A stretch of 64,000 bases of DNA, taken from JBBEAM01 sp040882845 (GTDB lineage: Bacteria; Pseudomonadota; Alphaproteobacteria; Kiloniellales; DSM-21159). The DNA lies in contig JBBEAM010000013.1 in assembly GCA_040882845.1 (NCBI GenBank), positions 363,352 through 427,351 of the forward strand, written 5' to 3'. The number at the start of each line of letters is the position of its first letter. Within the stretch, counting starts at the first letter, position 1. A program made the position numbers and the translations under genes. Shown piece by piece: positions 17,875 to 26,631 of this stretch. The notes under the pieces are model-generated. The model was not told where the DNA came from. It ran no database searches and saw nothing but the letters and a program-made list of their open reading frames with translations.

Positions 17875-18347
17875 TCCCGCCCCTGGGCGAGATGGCGGGC
17901 GACGAACAGCAGCCAGCGGTTCTCTCCGGACCGCACGGCGGCCCGCAGCACTGGCAGGTCGCCAGGCGGCTCCTGCGCTTTTAAAGGCGGACTTAGTGCG
18001 ACCCGCTTCCTCCAGGGAGACTCCTTGGCAAAGGCGCCGATCACGACATCCAGCCCGCCCTGTTCCAAATCCTTGAGCAGCAGTTCAGCGCTGCCGCGCT
18101 TAACCTTCGCCTCCGCGCCCGCCGCCGCGGCCAGTTTTTCGACGAAGCCGCGGGCGAGGCTTTCTTCGCTCCCGGGGGCGGCGACGATGCCGCTGCGCAG
18201 AGTTCCGCTGTGGGTAACCCGTTCCGTGGTCGCCTCGGGATCGGCGGGAAAGCCATCGCAGGCGGCAAGACAGATGAGCACCGCCAGCAGTACGGCGACG
18301 TCAACTGCCGCCGAGAGTCCAAAGCGAGGCTGTTGCGTAGCTGTCAT
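17871..18347 (-). CDS. Short lipoprotein resembling half of a periplasmic solute-binding domain
   Basis: A 158-residue exported protein. I take ATG 18347, with AAAGGG five bases before it, rather than the ATG at 18371. The lipobox LICLAAC ends an N-terminal hydrophobic segment. The rest resembles the first lobe of SBP_bac_3-type binding domains: THSGTLRSGIV, then GFVEKLAAAAGAE and LEQGGLDVVIGAF. It is only about half the length of a full binding protein, with no second lobe. Coupling by ATGA to the CDF exporter suggests a periplasmic accessory role, which is inference. Confidence 0.65.
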   Translation of the reverse strand: MTATQQPRFGLSAAVDVAVLLAVLICLAACDGFPADPEATTERVTHSGTLRSGIVAAPGSEESLARGFVEKLAAAAGAEAKVKRGSAELLLKDLEQGGLDVVIGAFAKESPWRKRVALSPPLKAQEPPGDLPVLRAAVRSGENRWLLFVARHLAQGRE

Positions 18348-18563
18348 TATGACCCTTTGCGGAGAGCGCATCTCCTCCGCAGGATCAACGGGCCAGAAAC
18401 GGCAAAGTTCCTGCGCTCCAGGCCTCAGGCAGCATCTTCAGCTGTGACAAGGCCGTAGTTTGGCGCCTATCCGGAAGGTCAGCCTGCTGCGACACATTTA
18501 CGCCAAAGCTGGCGGCCATTATCTATGCTTGCTTGAGCGAGTCCTGTGCGAGGTTCCATTTCG

Positions 18564-20156
18564 ATGCTGACGCGACGACGGCTTCTCGGTTCGGCGGCGG
18601 TGACGGCGCTTGCCGCACCGCTGTTCGGTCCCGGCGGGGAGCTGCTGGCCGCCGATCCCCTTGGCAGTCCACCGGAACTGGGGGCCCCGCGTCCCTTCAG
18701 CTACGCCCTTCTGACCGAGCGGGCGCGGGAGATCGCCTCCCAGCCCTATCGGCCGCGCGAAACGCCGGCGCCCGAGGTGGTGAAACGACTCGACTACGAA
18801 GCGGTCGGCAAGGTCGGCTACAAGCCCGAGGACGCGCTCTATGCCGAGGGCCCCGGCATCTATCCGGCGACCTTCTTCCACCTCGGCGAGTTCTTTCCCA
18901 AGCCGGTACGCATCCATGCGGTCGAAGGCGACTCGGCGCGCGCAATCCTCTACGCCCCCGGCCACTTCGCCATGCCCGAGGACAGCCCGGCGCGGGAAAT
19001 GCCCGAGGGCGCCGGTTTCGCCGGTTTCCGGCTGCAGGAATCCCGGGCGCAAGACGGCTGGGAACGGCAGGACTGGGTCGCCTTCCTCGGCGCTTCCTAC
19101 TTCCGGGCGATCGGCGAATTGGGCCAGTACGGCATCTCGGCGCGGGGCATCGCCCTCGACGTCGCCACCGCCGGCGGCGAGGAGTTCCCGGACTTCACCG
19201 AATTCTACATCGCGCCGAGCGAGGAAGCCGGCGCGCCGGTCGAGGTGCATGCCTTTCTCGACGGGCCGAGTATCGCCGGCGCCTACCGCTTCGCCCTGCA
19301 ACGCAGCGAGGGGGTGGTGACCGAGGTCGAGGCCCGGCTGTTCCTGCGCGCGCCCGTAGAGCGCTTCGGGATCGCCCCGCTCAGCTCGATGATGTGGTTC
19401 TCCGAGCACAATCGGCCCTACCGCGCCGACTGGCGGCCCGAGGTACACGATTCCGACGGCCTGGAGCTCTGGACCGGCGCCGGCGAGCGGATCTGGCGGC
19501 CGCTGAACAACCCGCCGCGGGTGATGGCCTCGAGCTTCGCCGACGAGTCTCCGCGCGGATTCGGCCTGATGCAGCGCGACCGCGACTTCGAGAATTACCT
19601 GGACGGAGTACGCTACGAGCGGCGCCCCAGCGTCTGGATCGAACCCCTTGATGGCTGGGGCCGCGGTGCGGTCCAGCTGATCGAGATTCCGACCGACGAC
19701 GAGATTCACGACAACGTCACCGCCTTCTGGGTGCCAGAAAAGCCGACAGCGGCTGGCGAGAGTTACAACTTCCACTACCGCCTGCACTGGCTGGCGGATA
19801 TGCCCTATCCCGCAGAAAGCTTCGCGCGCTGCGTGGCTACCCGGATCGGGCGCGGCGGCGAGCCGGGCAAGCCGCGGCCCGAGGGCGTGCAGAAGTTCGT
19901 CGTCGAATTTGCCGGTCCGGCGCTCGCCGCGCTTGCCAAGGACGCCGAGCCGGAGGCCAGGGTCACCGCGTCGCGCGGTGAGATTTCCTACGTCTTCGTT
20001 GAGAAAATCCCCGGCACCGAACGCTGGCGGGCCCAATTCGACGTGACCGCGGAGGGGGAGGAGCCTGTGGAACTGCGCCTCTACCTGGCGCTGGCGCGGC
20101 AGCCGCTCAGCGAAACCTGGCTGTTTCAGCACTTCCCGCAGGCCACGGACAGCTAG
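18564..20156 (+). CDS. Periplasmic glucan biosynthesis protein (OpgG/OpgD, MdoG family)
   Basis: Periplasmic protein needed to shape osmoregulated periplasmic glucans, 530 residues from ATG 18564 (a GTG at 18546 is the alternative start). The N-terminus MLTRRRLLGSA followed by a hydrophobic stretch is a twin-arginine-type signal, as in OpgD. Conserved OpgG features include FSYALLTERAREIA, the acidic SSMMWFSEHN stretch, LNNPPRV and FGLMQRDRDFENYLD. Full family length, no breaks. It stands alone: no adjacent opgH glucosyltransferase is visible, which in many proteobacteria would be next to it. Confidence 0.92.
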   Translation: MLTRRRLLGSAAVTALAAPLFGPGGELLAADPLGSPPELGAPRPFSYALLTERAREIASQPYRPRETPAPEVVKRLDYEAVGKVGYKPEDALYAEGPGIYPATFFHLGEFFPKPVRIHAVEGDSARAILYAPGHFAMPEDSPAREMPEGAGFAGFRLQESRAQDGWERQDWVAFLGASYFRAIGELGQYGISARGIALDVATAGGEEFPDFTEFYIAPSEEAGAPVEVHAFLDGPSIAGAYRFALQRSEGVVTEVEARLFLRAPVERFGIAPLSSMMWFSEHNRPYRADWRPEVHDSDGLELWTGAGERIWRPLNNPPRVMASSFADESPRGFGLMQRDRDFENYLDGVRYERRPSVWIEPLDGWGRGAVQLIEIPTDDEIHDNVTAFWVPEKPTAAGESYNFHYRLHWLADMPYPAESFARCVATRIGRGGEPGKPRPEGVQKFVVEFAGPALAALAKDAEPEARVTASRGEISYVFVEKIPGTERWRAQFDVTAEGEEPVELRLYLALARQPLSETWLFQHFPQATDS

Positions 20157-20265
20157 CCAAGGGCGATCCCGATCTTCCGGCAAATTTTATAGCGCCGCCG
20201 CAGCGGTTGTTCGCGGGCCGCAGGGTGGGCTATGTCTTCGCCTTCACAACGAAGGGAGACCCGCC

Positions 20266-20952
20266 GTGCCGGAAAACATTCAACTGACCGCCGCCGATGG
20301 ACAGGTTCTCGACGCCTACCGCGCCGATCCAGAGGGCAAGCCCTACGGCGCCGTGGTGGTGATCCAGGAGATCTTCGGGGTCAACGTCCATATCCGCGAC
20401 CTGGTCGAACGCTGGGCCGCGGTCGGCTATACGGCGATCGCCCCGGCGCTCTACGACCGCCACGAAAAGGCTTTCGAGACCGGCTACGAGCCCGCCGATA
20501 TCGAAAAAGGCCGCGCGCTGAAGGACAAGGCCAATGCGGACCTGGATGCCGTGATGGCCGACGTCGAGGCGGCGCGTCAGGCGGTCTCCTCCGCCGGGCG
20601 GGTCGGGGTCGTCGGCTTCTGCTGGGGCGGCTACGTTACCTATGCTGCGGCCTGCCGGCTCGATATCCAGGCCGCCAGCGGCTACTACGGCGGCGGTATC
20701 CACAACCTCGCCGAAGAAACCCCGAAGTGCCCGACCATCCTGCATTTCGGCAAGGAGGATCAGGGCATTCCGCTCAGCGACGTCGACAGGGTCCGTCAGG
20801 CGCAGCCGGAGGTGAAGATCCATCTCTACGAGGCCGGCCACGGTTTCCACTGCGACCGGCGCGGCAGCTACGATCCCCGGGCCGCGGCCATCGCCGGAAT
20901 GCGCACGACCCAGCTGTTCGAGAGCGTGCTGCGCCGGGGCGAAAGCGGCTAG
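20266..20952 (+). CDS. Dienelactone hydrolase family protein
   Basis: Cytoplasmic alpha/beta hydrolase of 228 residues. The catalytic triad is visible as Cys119 (GFCWGG), Asp165 (GKEDQGI) and a His in the YEAGHGFHC segment (residue 192 or 195), with Glu36 (IQEIFG) positioned to activate the cysteine as in dienelactone hydrolases. Start codon GTG 20266 with GGGAGA upstream. Converges with and slightly overlaps the exporter gene (20949-20952). No aromatic ring-cleavage genes are adjacent, so the substrate is unknown. Confidence 0.9.
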   Translation: MPENIQLTAADGQVLDAYRADPEGKPYGAVVVIQEIFGVNVHIRDLVERWAAVGYTAIAPALYDRHEKAFETGYEPADIEKGRALKDKANADLDAVMADVEAARQAVSSAGRVGVVGFCWGGYVTYAAACRLDIQAASGYYGGGIHNLAEETPKCPTILHFGKEDQGIPLSDVDRVRQAQPEVKIHLYEAGHGFHCDRRGSYDPRAAAIAGMRTTQLFESVLRRGESG

Positions 20953-22241
20953 CTTTCCGCGCTGTGGCCTTCCCCGGGGCGGCAGAGCCGGCCGCGCTCG
21001 GTATAGAGTAGCAGCAGCAGCGTCGCCACGCTGGAAATCACGAAGCCCAGCGCCAGGGGGCGCAGGGTTCCGTCGAAAGCCTGGCCGATGATGTAGCCGC
21101 CGCCGGCGCCGAACAGCACCGTGACCGCGCCGATCATCGAGGAGGCGATGCCGGCGACATGCTGCTGCGGCTCCATCGCCAGGGCGTTGAAGTTGGCGAA
21201 GACCAGGCCGACCAGCAGCATCGCCAGGGTCAGCAGCGGCAGGAAGGCGCCGACCCCCAGCAGGCCGAAGTACTCCAGGCCGAGCATTGCCAGCGACAGC
21301 ACGAGAAAGACCAGGGTTGCGGCGTGGCTGAGCAGACGCATGCCGAGCCGCTCGACCAGCCGCGAGTTGATGAAGGCCGAGACGGCGATGCCGCCGGCGG
21401 TCACCACGAAGACGACGGGGAACCAGCGCCCCAGGCCATAGACCTCGCCGAGGATCTGCTGCGCCGAGTTGATGAAGCCGAACAGCGCGCCGAAGAAGGC
21501 GCCGGCGGAGAGCATGTAGCCCACGCTCTGACGTGAGCCGAAGATCGAGCGCAGCGCCTCGGCGATGACCGGGATCCGGATCGGACGGCGCCATTCGGGA
21601 TGCAGGGTTTCCGGCAGGAAGCGCAGGCAGAGGCCGAAAGCGACGAAGGCGTAGAGCGCCAGGAAGCCGAAGACCGCGTGCCAGGAGGCGGCCAGGAGGA
21701 TCACCTGGCCGATCGAAGGCGCCAGGATCGGCACCGCCATAAAGACCATCATGATCAGCGACATTACCCGCGCCATGCGGCGTCCGCCGTAGCAGTCGCG
21801 CACCGCGGCCACGGCGACGACCCGCGGCGCGGCCGAGCCGAGACCCTGAATGAAGCGGGCGATCAGCAGGGTGGTCATGCTGGGCGCCAGAACGCAGATC
21901 ACCGCGGCCAGGCCGTAGAAGAAGATTCCCGCCAGCAGCACCGGCCGCCGGCCATAGCGGTCGGACAGCACGCCGATCGCCAGCTGGCCGAGGCCGAAGC
22001 CGAGCAGATAGACGGAGATCACGGTCTGCGCCCGGTTCGGGTCGTCGAGGCCGAAGGAGCGCTGGATGTCCGGAAAGCCGGGCAGGATGATGTCGATGGC
22101 CAGCGCGTTGAGCGCCATCAGCGCGGCCACCAGGGCGACGAACTGGGTGAAGCTGAGCGGATGATGGCGCGGCGATGAGGCCTTGGGCTCTGGCGCGCCT
22201 GTGACGGCGGCCGGGGAAGGGACCGGACGATCTTCGGGCAT
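20949..22241 (-). CDS. Bcr/CflA-family MFS multidrug exporter
   Basis: Twelve-helix major-facilitator drug/proton antiporter, 430 residues. The N-terminal 30 residues are proline-rich; helix 1 follows with ALMALNALAIDIILPGFPDI, matching the Bcr/CflA start. The MFS loop motif appears as GVLSDRYGRRPVL and helix 4 begins RFIQGLGSAAPRV. It is divergent from nothing close by; on its upstream side lies a small Pmp3 gene in the same orientation about 80 bases away. Substrate range unknown. Confidence 0.9.
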   Translation of the reverse strand: MPEDRPVPSPAAVTGAPEPKASSPRHHPLSFTQFVALVAALMALNALAIDIILPGFPDIQRSFGLDDPNRAQTVISVYLLGFGLGQLAIGVLSDRYGRRPVLLAGIFFYGLAAVICVLAPSMTTLLIARFIQGLGSAAPRVVAVAAVRDCYGGRRMARVMSLIMMVFMAVPILAPSIGQVILLAASWHAVFGFLALYAFVAFGLCLRFLPETLHPEWRRPIRIPVIAEALRSIFGSRQSVGYMLSAGAFFGALFGFINSAQQILGEVYGLGRWFPVVFVVTAGGIAVSAFINSRLVERLGMRLLSHAATLVFLVLSLAMLGLEYFGLLGVGAFLPLLTLAMLLVGLVFANFNALAMEPQQHVAGIASSMIGAVTVLFGAGGGYIIGQAFDGTLRPLALGFVISSVATLLLLLYTERGRLCRPGEGHSAES

Positions 22242-22322
22242 GGGGCATCGAATAGGCCAGGGCGCCTGTCGAGTCTAGCCTACAGGCCCCAGCGTTGCGG
22301 AAAAGCAGTTTGGCACGGCCGC

Positions 22323-22481
22323 TCAGCGGCGGGCGATAATCCAGATGGCGTGCACGATACCTGGGATGTAGCCGAGTATCGTCAGCAGGATATTGAGCCA
22401 GAAATGCAGTCCAAAACCGACCTGCAGGAAAACGCCGACCGGCGGCAGCAGGATTGCGAGAATAATGCGCAGGATGTCCAC
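22323..22481 (-). CDS. YqaE/Pmp3-family small membrane protein
   Basis: A 52-residue, two-helix membrane peptide. The family start DILRIILAILLPPVGVF fixes the initiation codon as GTG 22481, with AAGGA eight bases upstream; the longer frame reaching 22550 adds a non-homologous leader. The second helix IWLNILLTILGYIPG-like segment (here FWLNILLTILGYIPG) and the IVHAIW ending complete the Pmp3 signature. Homologues respond to salt and membrane-potential stress in plants, yeast and bacteria; the biochemical role is unclear. Confidence 0.9.
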   Translation of the reverse strand: MDILRIILAILLPPVGVFLQVGFGLHFWLNILLTILGYIPGIVHAIWIIARR

Positions 22482-22659
22482 GGCGTAGGTCCTTGTTCTT
22501 ATGCCTAAATCCCCAACCGTCGGGCGGCAGGGCCGGTTGCATGGGTACAACGCGCCGGCACGTGAATCGTTCCTTGCCCGCGAGGGGAAGCCTCATTTTG
22601 GAACTTGCCGCTGAAGACTCCGTTGTTCCTGCAGCAACGCAAATTCATGGAGCCCGGAA

Positions 22660-23097
22660 ATGTTCAGACCCTCGACACTTCTGATCGCTGCGGTGATCGC
22701 GCTTCCCCTGCCCGCCTTCGCTGCGGAGGACTGCGCTGCGCGGATTTCCGCGATGGAGAGCCATCCAGCCTTTGCCCAGCAGCCGAAAGACGAGGCGGAG
22801 GGCGCGGAAGGCGACATCACCTCAGAGAGCGACTCCTCGGAGCACGCAGAGAAGGGCGTGGCCGTCGAGGAAAACGGCGGCACTACCGTCTATCAGGAAG
22901 GCGGCCCGGCCCTGCCGCGCGAGAGCTGGTTCACTGGGGAAGAGGACAAGGCGGTAGCCCTCGGGCATCTCTCCGCCGCCAAGGAGGCGGAAGAAGCCGG
23001 CGATGCGGCCACCTGCGCAGAGGAAATGGACCAGGCGGAAAAGATTCTTGCCGCCGCAAGCGAGGAAGAGCGGGAGGAGAAGGAGCAGGCCGATTAA
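22660..23097 (+). CDS. Hypothetical acidic secreted protein
   Basis: A 145-residue protein with a clear signal peptide (MFRPSTLLIAAVIALPLPAFA, cleavage about residue 21). The mature part is very acidic: Glu and Asp dominate, with Ala and Lys, and few hydrophobic residues, so it is probably extended or a helical coil; two cysteines (DCAAR and TCAEE) could form a disulfide. The C-terminal third (HLSAAKEAEEAG...EEREEKEQAD) looks helical. I do not recognise a family. It lies 33 bases before the DJ-1/PfpI gene in the same direction, possibly co-transcribed with it. Confidence 0.75.
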   Translation: MFRPSTLLIAAVIALPLPAFAAEDCAARISAMESHPAFAQQPKDEAEGAEGDITSESDSSEHAEKGVAVEENGGTTVYQEGGPALPRESWFTGEEDKAVALGHLSAAKEAEEAGDAATCAEEMDQAEKILAAASEEEREEKEQAD

Positions 23098-23130
23098 CCA
23101 GAACCGCGGACAAGAAAGGTCAGATTAGCA

Positions 23131-23682
23131 ATGACGGAAATCGCCGGAAAACTGATTGCCATCCTCGCGACCTCGGGCTTCGAGCAGTCGGAGCTGGAGG
23201 TGCCGCGCAAGCGCCTCAAGGAAGCCGGTCTCGACGTGGATATCGTGGCCCCGGAAGCGGGCAAGATCCGCGGCTGGAAGGGCACCGACTGGGGGGACGA
23301 GGTCGCGGTCGACAAGACCCTGGAGGAGGCCGACCCCGCCGACTACGACGCGCTGGTGCTGCCCGGCGGCGTGATTAATCCCGACCAGCTGCGAACCAAA
23401 CCCGAAGCGGTTTCCTTCATCCAGCAGGTGCACGGCGCCGGCAAGCCGGTGGCGGCGATCTGCCACGGCCCCTGGCTGCTGGTCGAGGCCGATCTGCTGC
23501 GCGGCCGCCGGGCGACCTCCTATCCCTCGATCCGGACCGACGTCGAAAACGCCGGAGCCCAGTGGAGCGACGAGGAGGTGGTGGCCGATGGCGGACTGAT
23601 CACCAGCCGCAAGCCGGACGACCTCGACGCCTTCTGCGACGCACTTCTCGATGCGCTGGAGCAGGCGACCAAGGCCGCTTAG
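23131..23682 (+). CDS. PfpI/DJ-1 family protein (YhbO-like)
   Basis: Class I glutamine amidotransferase-fold protein, 183 residues. The nucleophile elbow AAICHGPWLL places Cys111 and His112, and the conserved Glu18 (GFEQSE) lies opposite, as in PfpI/YhbO. The segment LVLPGGVINPDQLR near 76-88 is also typical. Members are described as stress-protective deglycase- or protease-like enzymes; the exact activity remains debated. The start ATG 23131 follows GAAAGG. The acidic secreted protein lies just upstream and the FNT channel gene converges from downstream. Confidence 0.92.
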   Translation: MTEIAGKLIAILATSGFEQSELEVPRKRLKEAGLDVDIVAPEAGKIRGWKGTDWGDEVAVDKTLEEADPADYDALVLPGGVINPDQLRTKPEAVSFIQQVHGAGKPVAAICHGPWLLVEADLLRGRRATSYPSIRTDVENAGAQWSDEEVVADGGLITSRKPDDLDAFCDALLDALEQATKAA

Positions 23683-23706
23683 CAGTTTAGCCGGGCGGGA
23701 GGAGGG

Positions 23707-24579
23707 TCAGTCCTCCTCCGCCGCGGATCGGATTTCCTGGCGCACCTGGGCATAGACCAGAACGCTGAACAGCCCGGCTCCGCCGATCACGTTGCCGATG
23801 AAGACCGGGATGCCGAAGTCGAGGAAAAAGCCGGGGATCAAGGTCTCTCCGGCCAGCACCAGGAGCAAAACGCCGACCCCGCCGGAGACGATGTGGGTCA
23901 GCTCCGCGACCGCGATCAGATAGCTGATCACCACAATCACCCAGAACTCCGCGCCCTTGGCCGTGGGCATGATCCAGACCAGCGCGGCCATCAGGAAGCC
24001 CGCGGCGATCGCCTTGGTGAACATCGGCAGCAGGGAATTCTGCATGCTCTCCCGGCCGATTTCGCGCATCGCCTCGAGCAGTTCGGCGTCGGCGATCTGG
24101 GAATAGTTCCAGAACAGCGCGAACAGCAGGGCGCCGACCAGATTGGCGCCGGCGACCAGCAGCCACATGCGGATCACGCAATACAGGCAGTACCAGGTTC
24201 GCCGCACCATCAGCGGCAGGATCGGCGTGATGGTGTTCTCGGTGAACAGCTGGTGGCGCGACAGGATGACCACCAGGAAGCCGATACAGTAGCCGAAGTT
24301 CTCGACCAGCGGCCGCCACTCGGCATCGGGCAGGTGGGTATGCAGCAGAGCCTTGCCGTAGAGCGAAAGGCCGATGCACATCCCGGCAGCCAGCCCCGAC
24401 CACCACAGCGCCACGGCGGGGCGGGAAAGCTCGCGTTCCCCCTCCTCCCGGATGATCTGGTAGACCAGCGGAGCGGGCAGCCAGATATGCTCCTCGACTT
24501 CCTCTACGTCGTCCTTGGAGAACTCCTCGGTCTCGTTCAGGCGCTTGCCCTCCTTGTCCGGTCTTTCCGTTTTCGCCAT
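23707..24579 (-). CDS. Formate/nitrite transporter (FNT) family protein, YfdC-like
   Basis: Six-helix membrane channel of the FNT family, 290 residues. The start is ATG 24579 with GGAGA upstream; the longer open frame upstream is a shadow of the amidase gene. An acidic, non-membrane N-terminal tail of about 50 residues (ETEEFSKDDVEEVEEH) precedes the pore domain, as in the YfdC branch. The FNT elements LFTENTITPILPL near 120 and GNVIGGAG near the C-terminus are visible. It probably passes small monovalent anions, but YfdC-type members have no firm substrate. Confidence 0.88.
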   Translation of the reverse strand: MAKTERPDKEGKRLNETEEFSKDDVEEVEEHIWLPAPLVYQIIREEGERELSRPAVALWWSGLAAGMCIGLSLYGKALLHTHLPDAEWRPLVENFGYCIGFLVVILSRHQLFTENTITPILPLMVRRTWYCLYCVIRMWLLVAGANLVGALLFALFWNYSQIADAELLEAMREIGRESMQNSLLPMFTKAIAAGFLMAALVWIMPTAKGAEFWVIVVISYLIAVAELTHIVSGGVGVLLLVLAGETLIPGFFLDFGIPVFIGNVIGGAGLFSVLVYAQVRQEIRSAAEED

Positions 24580-24638
24580 GCTCTCCGCCGTTCTCTGATG
24601 CTCTGTTCCGCCTTTCGGAAAAAGCAGAATAGCGCCTG

Positions 24639-26057
24639 TCAGGCCGCCGCGCTGCGGGGATCGATGGGCAGCTGCGCCTGCAAGCCGAAACTCTCCTCCA
24701 GGCGATAGGCTGCGCGCAGCAGCGCCGCCTCGCCGCGCGGCTTGCCGACGATCTGGAGGCCGACCGGGAGGCCCGCCGCGGTGAAACCGCAGGGCAGGCT
24801 GAGGACCGGGCAGCCGGTCATGGTCAGCGCAAAGGTGATGGAGAACCAGTCGATGTAGGTCTCGCAAGGGCGGCCGTCGATCTCCGTCACATAGCGTTGC
24901 TCGACCGGGAAGGGCGCGACCGATGCCGCCGGGCAGATCAGAAGATCGTGGGTTTCGAAGAAAGCGATCATGCGGCGATAGAGTTCGCTGCGCTGGCGCT
25001 CCGCCGCGAAGATCTGCTCCGGCGCGAGCTTTAGCCCACGTTCGATGTTGCCGACGATCTCCGGTGCGATTTCCTCGCGATGCCGCTCCAGGATCGGTGC
25101 CATCAAGGTCGCAAAGAGCGTGGCGCGCAGGGTCTGGAAGCCCTCGAGCGCGCCGCTGAAGTCGGGGCACGCGTCAGTCACCTCGGCGCCGAGCTCCGCG
25201 CAGCGCGCCGCCGCGGCTTGGCAGATCCCGGCGATCTCCCGACCCATGGGAACGATGCCGAGGTCTGGGCTGAAGGCGATGCGTCCGGGCAGTTTCCGGC
25301 TCTCCAATTCGGCGACGAAAGAAGTGCTCCTATCCTCGAAGGACAGCGGGTCGTCGGCTTCGTGCCCGGCGCCGGCGTCGAGCATCAGGGCGAGGTCGCG
25401 CAGGTTGCGTGCCATCGGCCCCTCGACCCAGAGGCAGTCGAAGGCGGGCAGGCGGGCGCCACGCGGCACGCGGCCGGGGCTGGGCCGCAGGCCGACGATC
25501 CCGTTGAAGGCGGCTGGCGTGCGCAGGCTGCCGCCGAGGTCGTTGCCGGTCGCCAGCCAGGCCGTTCCGCTGGCCACGGCAGCCGCCGAACCGCCGGAGG
25601 AACCGCCCGCGCTCATTCTGGTGTCCCAGGGATTGCGGGTCGTCCCGAAGACGGGATTGAAGGTGTGGCCCCCGGCCCACTCCGGCACGTTCGCCTTGGC
25701 CAGCGGAATGGCGCCGTTGCGCTCCAGCCGGGCCACGGTCGCATCGGATCGCGCGGCGACATGCGCGGCGAAGATCGGCGAGCCGTAGGTCGTGCGCACC
25801 CCGCCGACGTCGTTGTAGTCCTTGACCGCGATCGGCAGGCCGCAGAGCGAGCGGGGAGGCTCTGCGTGACGCCGGAGCGGAAATTCCGCCGCTTGCGCCC
25901 GGGCCCGCTCGAAACAGCGGATCGGCAGGGCATTGACGCTGCCATCGACCTCTTCGATGCGGTCGATGGCCGCCTCCAGCAGCTCTCCCGGCGCGATCTC
26001 TCCCCGGCGCAGGCGCGCCACTGCTTCGCTCGCGCTCAAGCGGATCAGCTCATGCAT
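24639..26057 (-). CDS. Amidase (amidase-signature family)
   Basis: Ser-cisSer-Lys amidase of 472 residues from ATG 26057, chosen because GGAGG lies five bases upstream and homologues start near the HELIRLSAS segment; an ATG at 26117 would add twenty unrelated residues. The triad is visible: Lys79 (AVKDYND), the cis-Ser in SAGGSSGGS (about 153-154) and nucleophile Ser177 (GNDLGGSLR). Full length and unbroken. Family members hydrolyse diverse amides; the position gives no clear substrate. A 13-bp stem-loop lies 51-84 bases upstream of the start. Confidence 0.92.
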   Translation of the reverse strand: MHELIRLSASEAVARLRRGEIAPGELLEAAIDRIEEVDGSVNALPIRCFERARAQAAEFPLRRHAEPPRSLCGLPIAVKDYNDVGGVRTTYGSPIFAAHVAARSDATVARLERNGAIPLAKANVPEWAGGHTFNPVFGTTRNPWDTRMSAGGSSGGSAAAVASGTAWLATGNDLGGSLRTPAAFNGIVGLRPSPGRVPRGARLPAFDCLWVEGPMARNLRDLALMLDAGAGHEADDPLSFEDRSTSFVAELESRKLPGRIAFSPDLGIVPMGREIAGICQAAAARCAELGAEVTDACPDFSGALEGFQTLRATLFATLMAPILERHREEIAPEIVGNIERGLKLAPEQIFAAERQRSELYRRMIAFFETHDLLICPAASVAPFPVEQRYVTEIDGRPCETYIDWFSITFALTMTGCPVLSLPCGFTAAGLPVGLQIVGKPRGEAALLRAAYRLEESFGLQAQLPIDPRSAAA

Positions 26058-26107
26058 TCCAACCTCCGGCGTTTGACCTGAGATAGAACTACTGTTTTTG
26101 CCTGCAG

Positions 26108-26141
26108 GCGTCGACACTCCCTGGAGTGGAGTGTCCGACGC
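26108..26141. promoter_or_regulatory. 13-bp stem-loop upstream of the amidase gene
   Basis: GCGTCGACACTCC (26108-26120) is complementary to 26128-26141 except for one bulged base, with a seven-base loop. No T-run follows on either strand, so it is not an ordinary terminator. Its position 51-84 bases before the amidase start suggests an operator or a 5'-UTR structure. Function is inference. Confidence 0.5.
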
Positions 26142-26313
26142 AGTGCTGAACCAACCAAATACGCGAAAAAAACATCATATAAATATTCATTTACGCGAGT
26201 TCTATCAGCCTGAATGGAAATTGCGGCAATACAGCATAGAGTGCTTGTGGCTTTGCACAATTTCGCGCCGCGCCGGGCAGAAGACGCTGCGGCGCTTTCT
26301 GCAGCGGGGTTAG

Positions 26314-26628
26314 CTGCGCGCCCCGGCAAGCGGATCGTCCTCAAGTCGCAAATCCACACCGCGCGCCGCGGCGCTCAGCCTCGGCGACTTCGAGCCGGTA
26401 CGCGCTGTTTATGAGGCGGCGCCGGAATTGGCGTCGAGCGCCGGCTAGCAGCGGCTGCTGCCGATTCCCGGCGTGGAAGCGGTCGAGCTTTTCCTGCTGC
26501 GCCGCTGTATCGAAGTGCGCTACGACCCGGCGCAACTCGATCCCGGCTTCTGGGAGGCTGTGCTGCAGGGTAGCGAGACCGAGGCCCGCGCCGCCCTGGA
26601 AGCCCTGCCGGCCGATGACGGGGCCTAG
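26314..26628 (+). pseudogene. Probable decayed small gene with an in-frame amber stop
   Basis: One plus-strand frame is open from 26314 to 26628 except for a TAG at 26446. After the stop it reads LPIPGVEAVELFLLRRC then IEVRYDPAQLDPGFWEAVL, which has the alternating pattern and RYDP element of small beta-alpha domains such as metal-binding HMA-like folds; before the stop comes LSLGDFEPVRAVYEAAPEL. No start codon with a good ribosome site is visible for the whole. The composition looks like real protein rather than shadow. Family assignment is weak; it may be a relic. Confidence 0.3.
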
Positions 26629-26631
26629 TTC

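Larger units (their letters stand above)
26058..26631 (+). other. Gene-poor, partly AT-rich gap between two minus-strand transcription units
   Basis: This 574-base region separates the amidase from the amidohydrolase that ends the large operon. It holds a stem-loop (26108-26141), an AT-rich island (about 26150-26260) with the 7-mer TACGCGA repeated at 26160 and 26192, 32 bases or three helical turns apart, and a decayed reading frame (26314-26628). The low GC of the island contrasts with its surroundings and fits a promoter for the amidase or an old insertion remnant. No mobile element is recognisable. Confidence 0.55.

Noticed and set aside
20230..22596. A 788-codon minus-strand frame overlapping the dienelactone hydrolase and the exporter
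   Set aside because: Its Arg/Pro/Gly-rich composition is a frame shadow; the real genes in other frames carry clear motifs over the same bases.
26098..26414. Two short plus-strand frames in the AT-rich gap (71 and 66 codons) as genes
   Set aside because: Neither has a ribosome site or a recognisable pattern, and they overlap each other in different frames.
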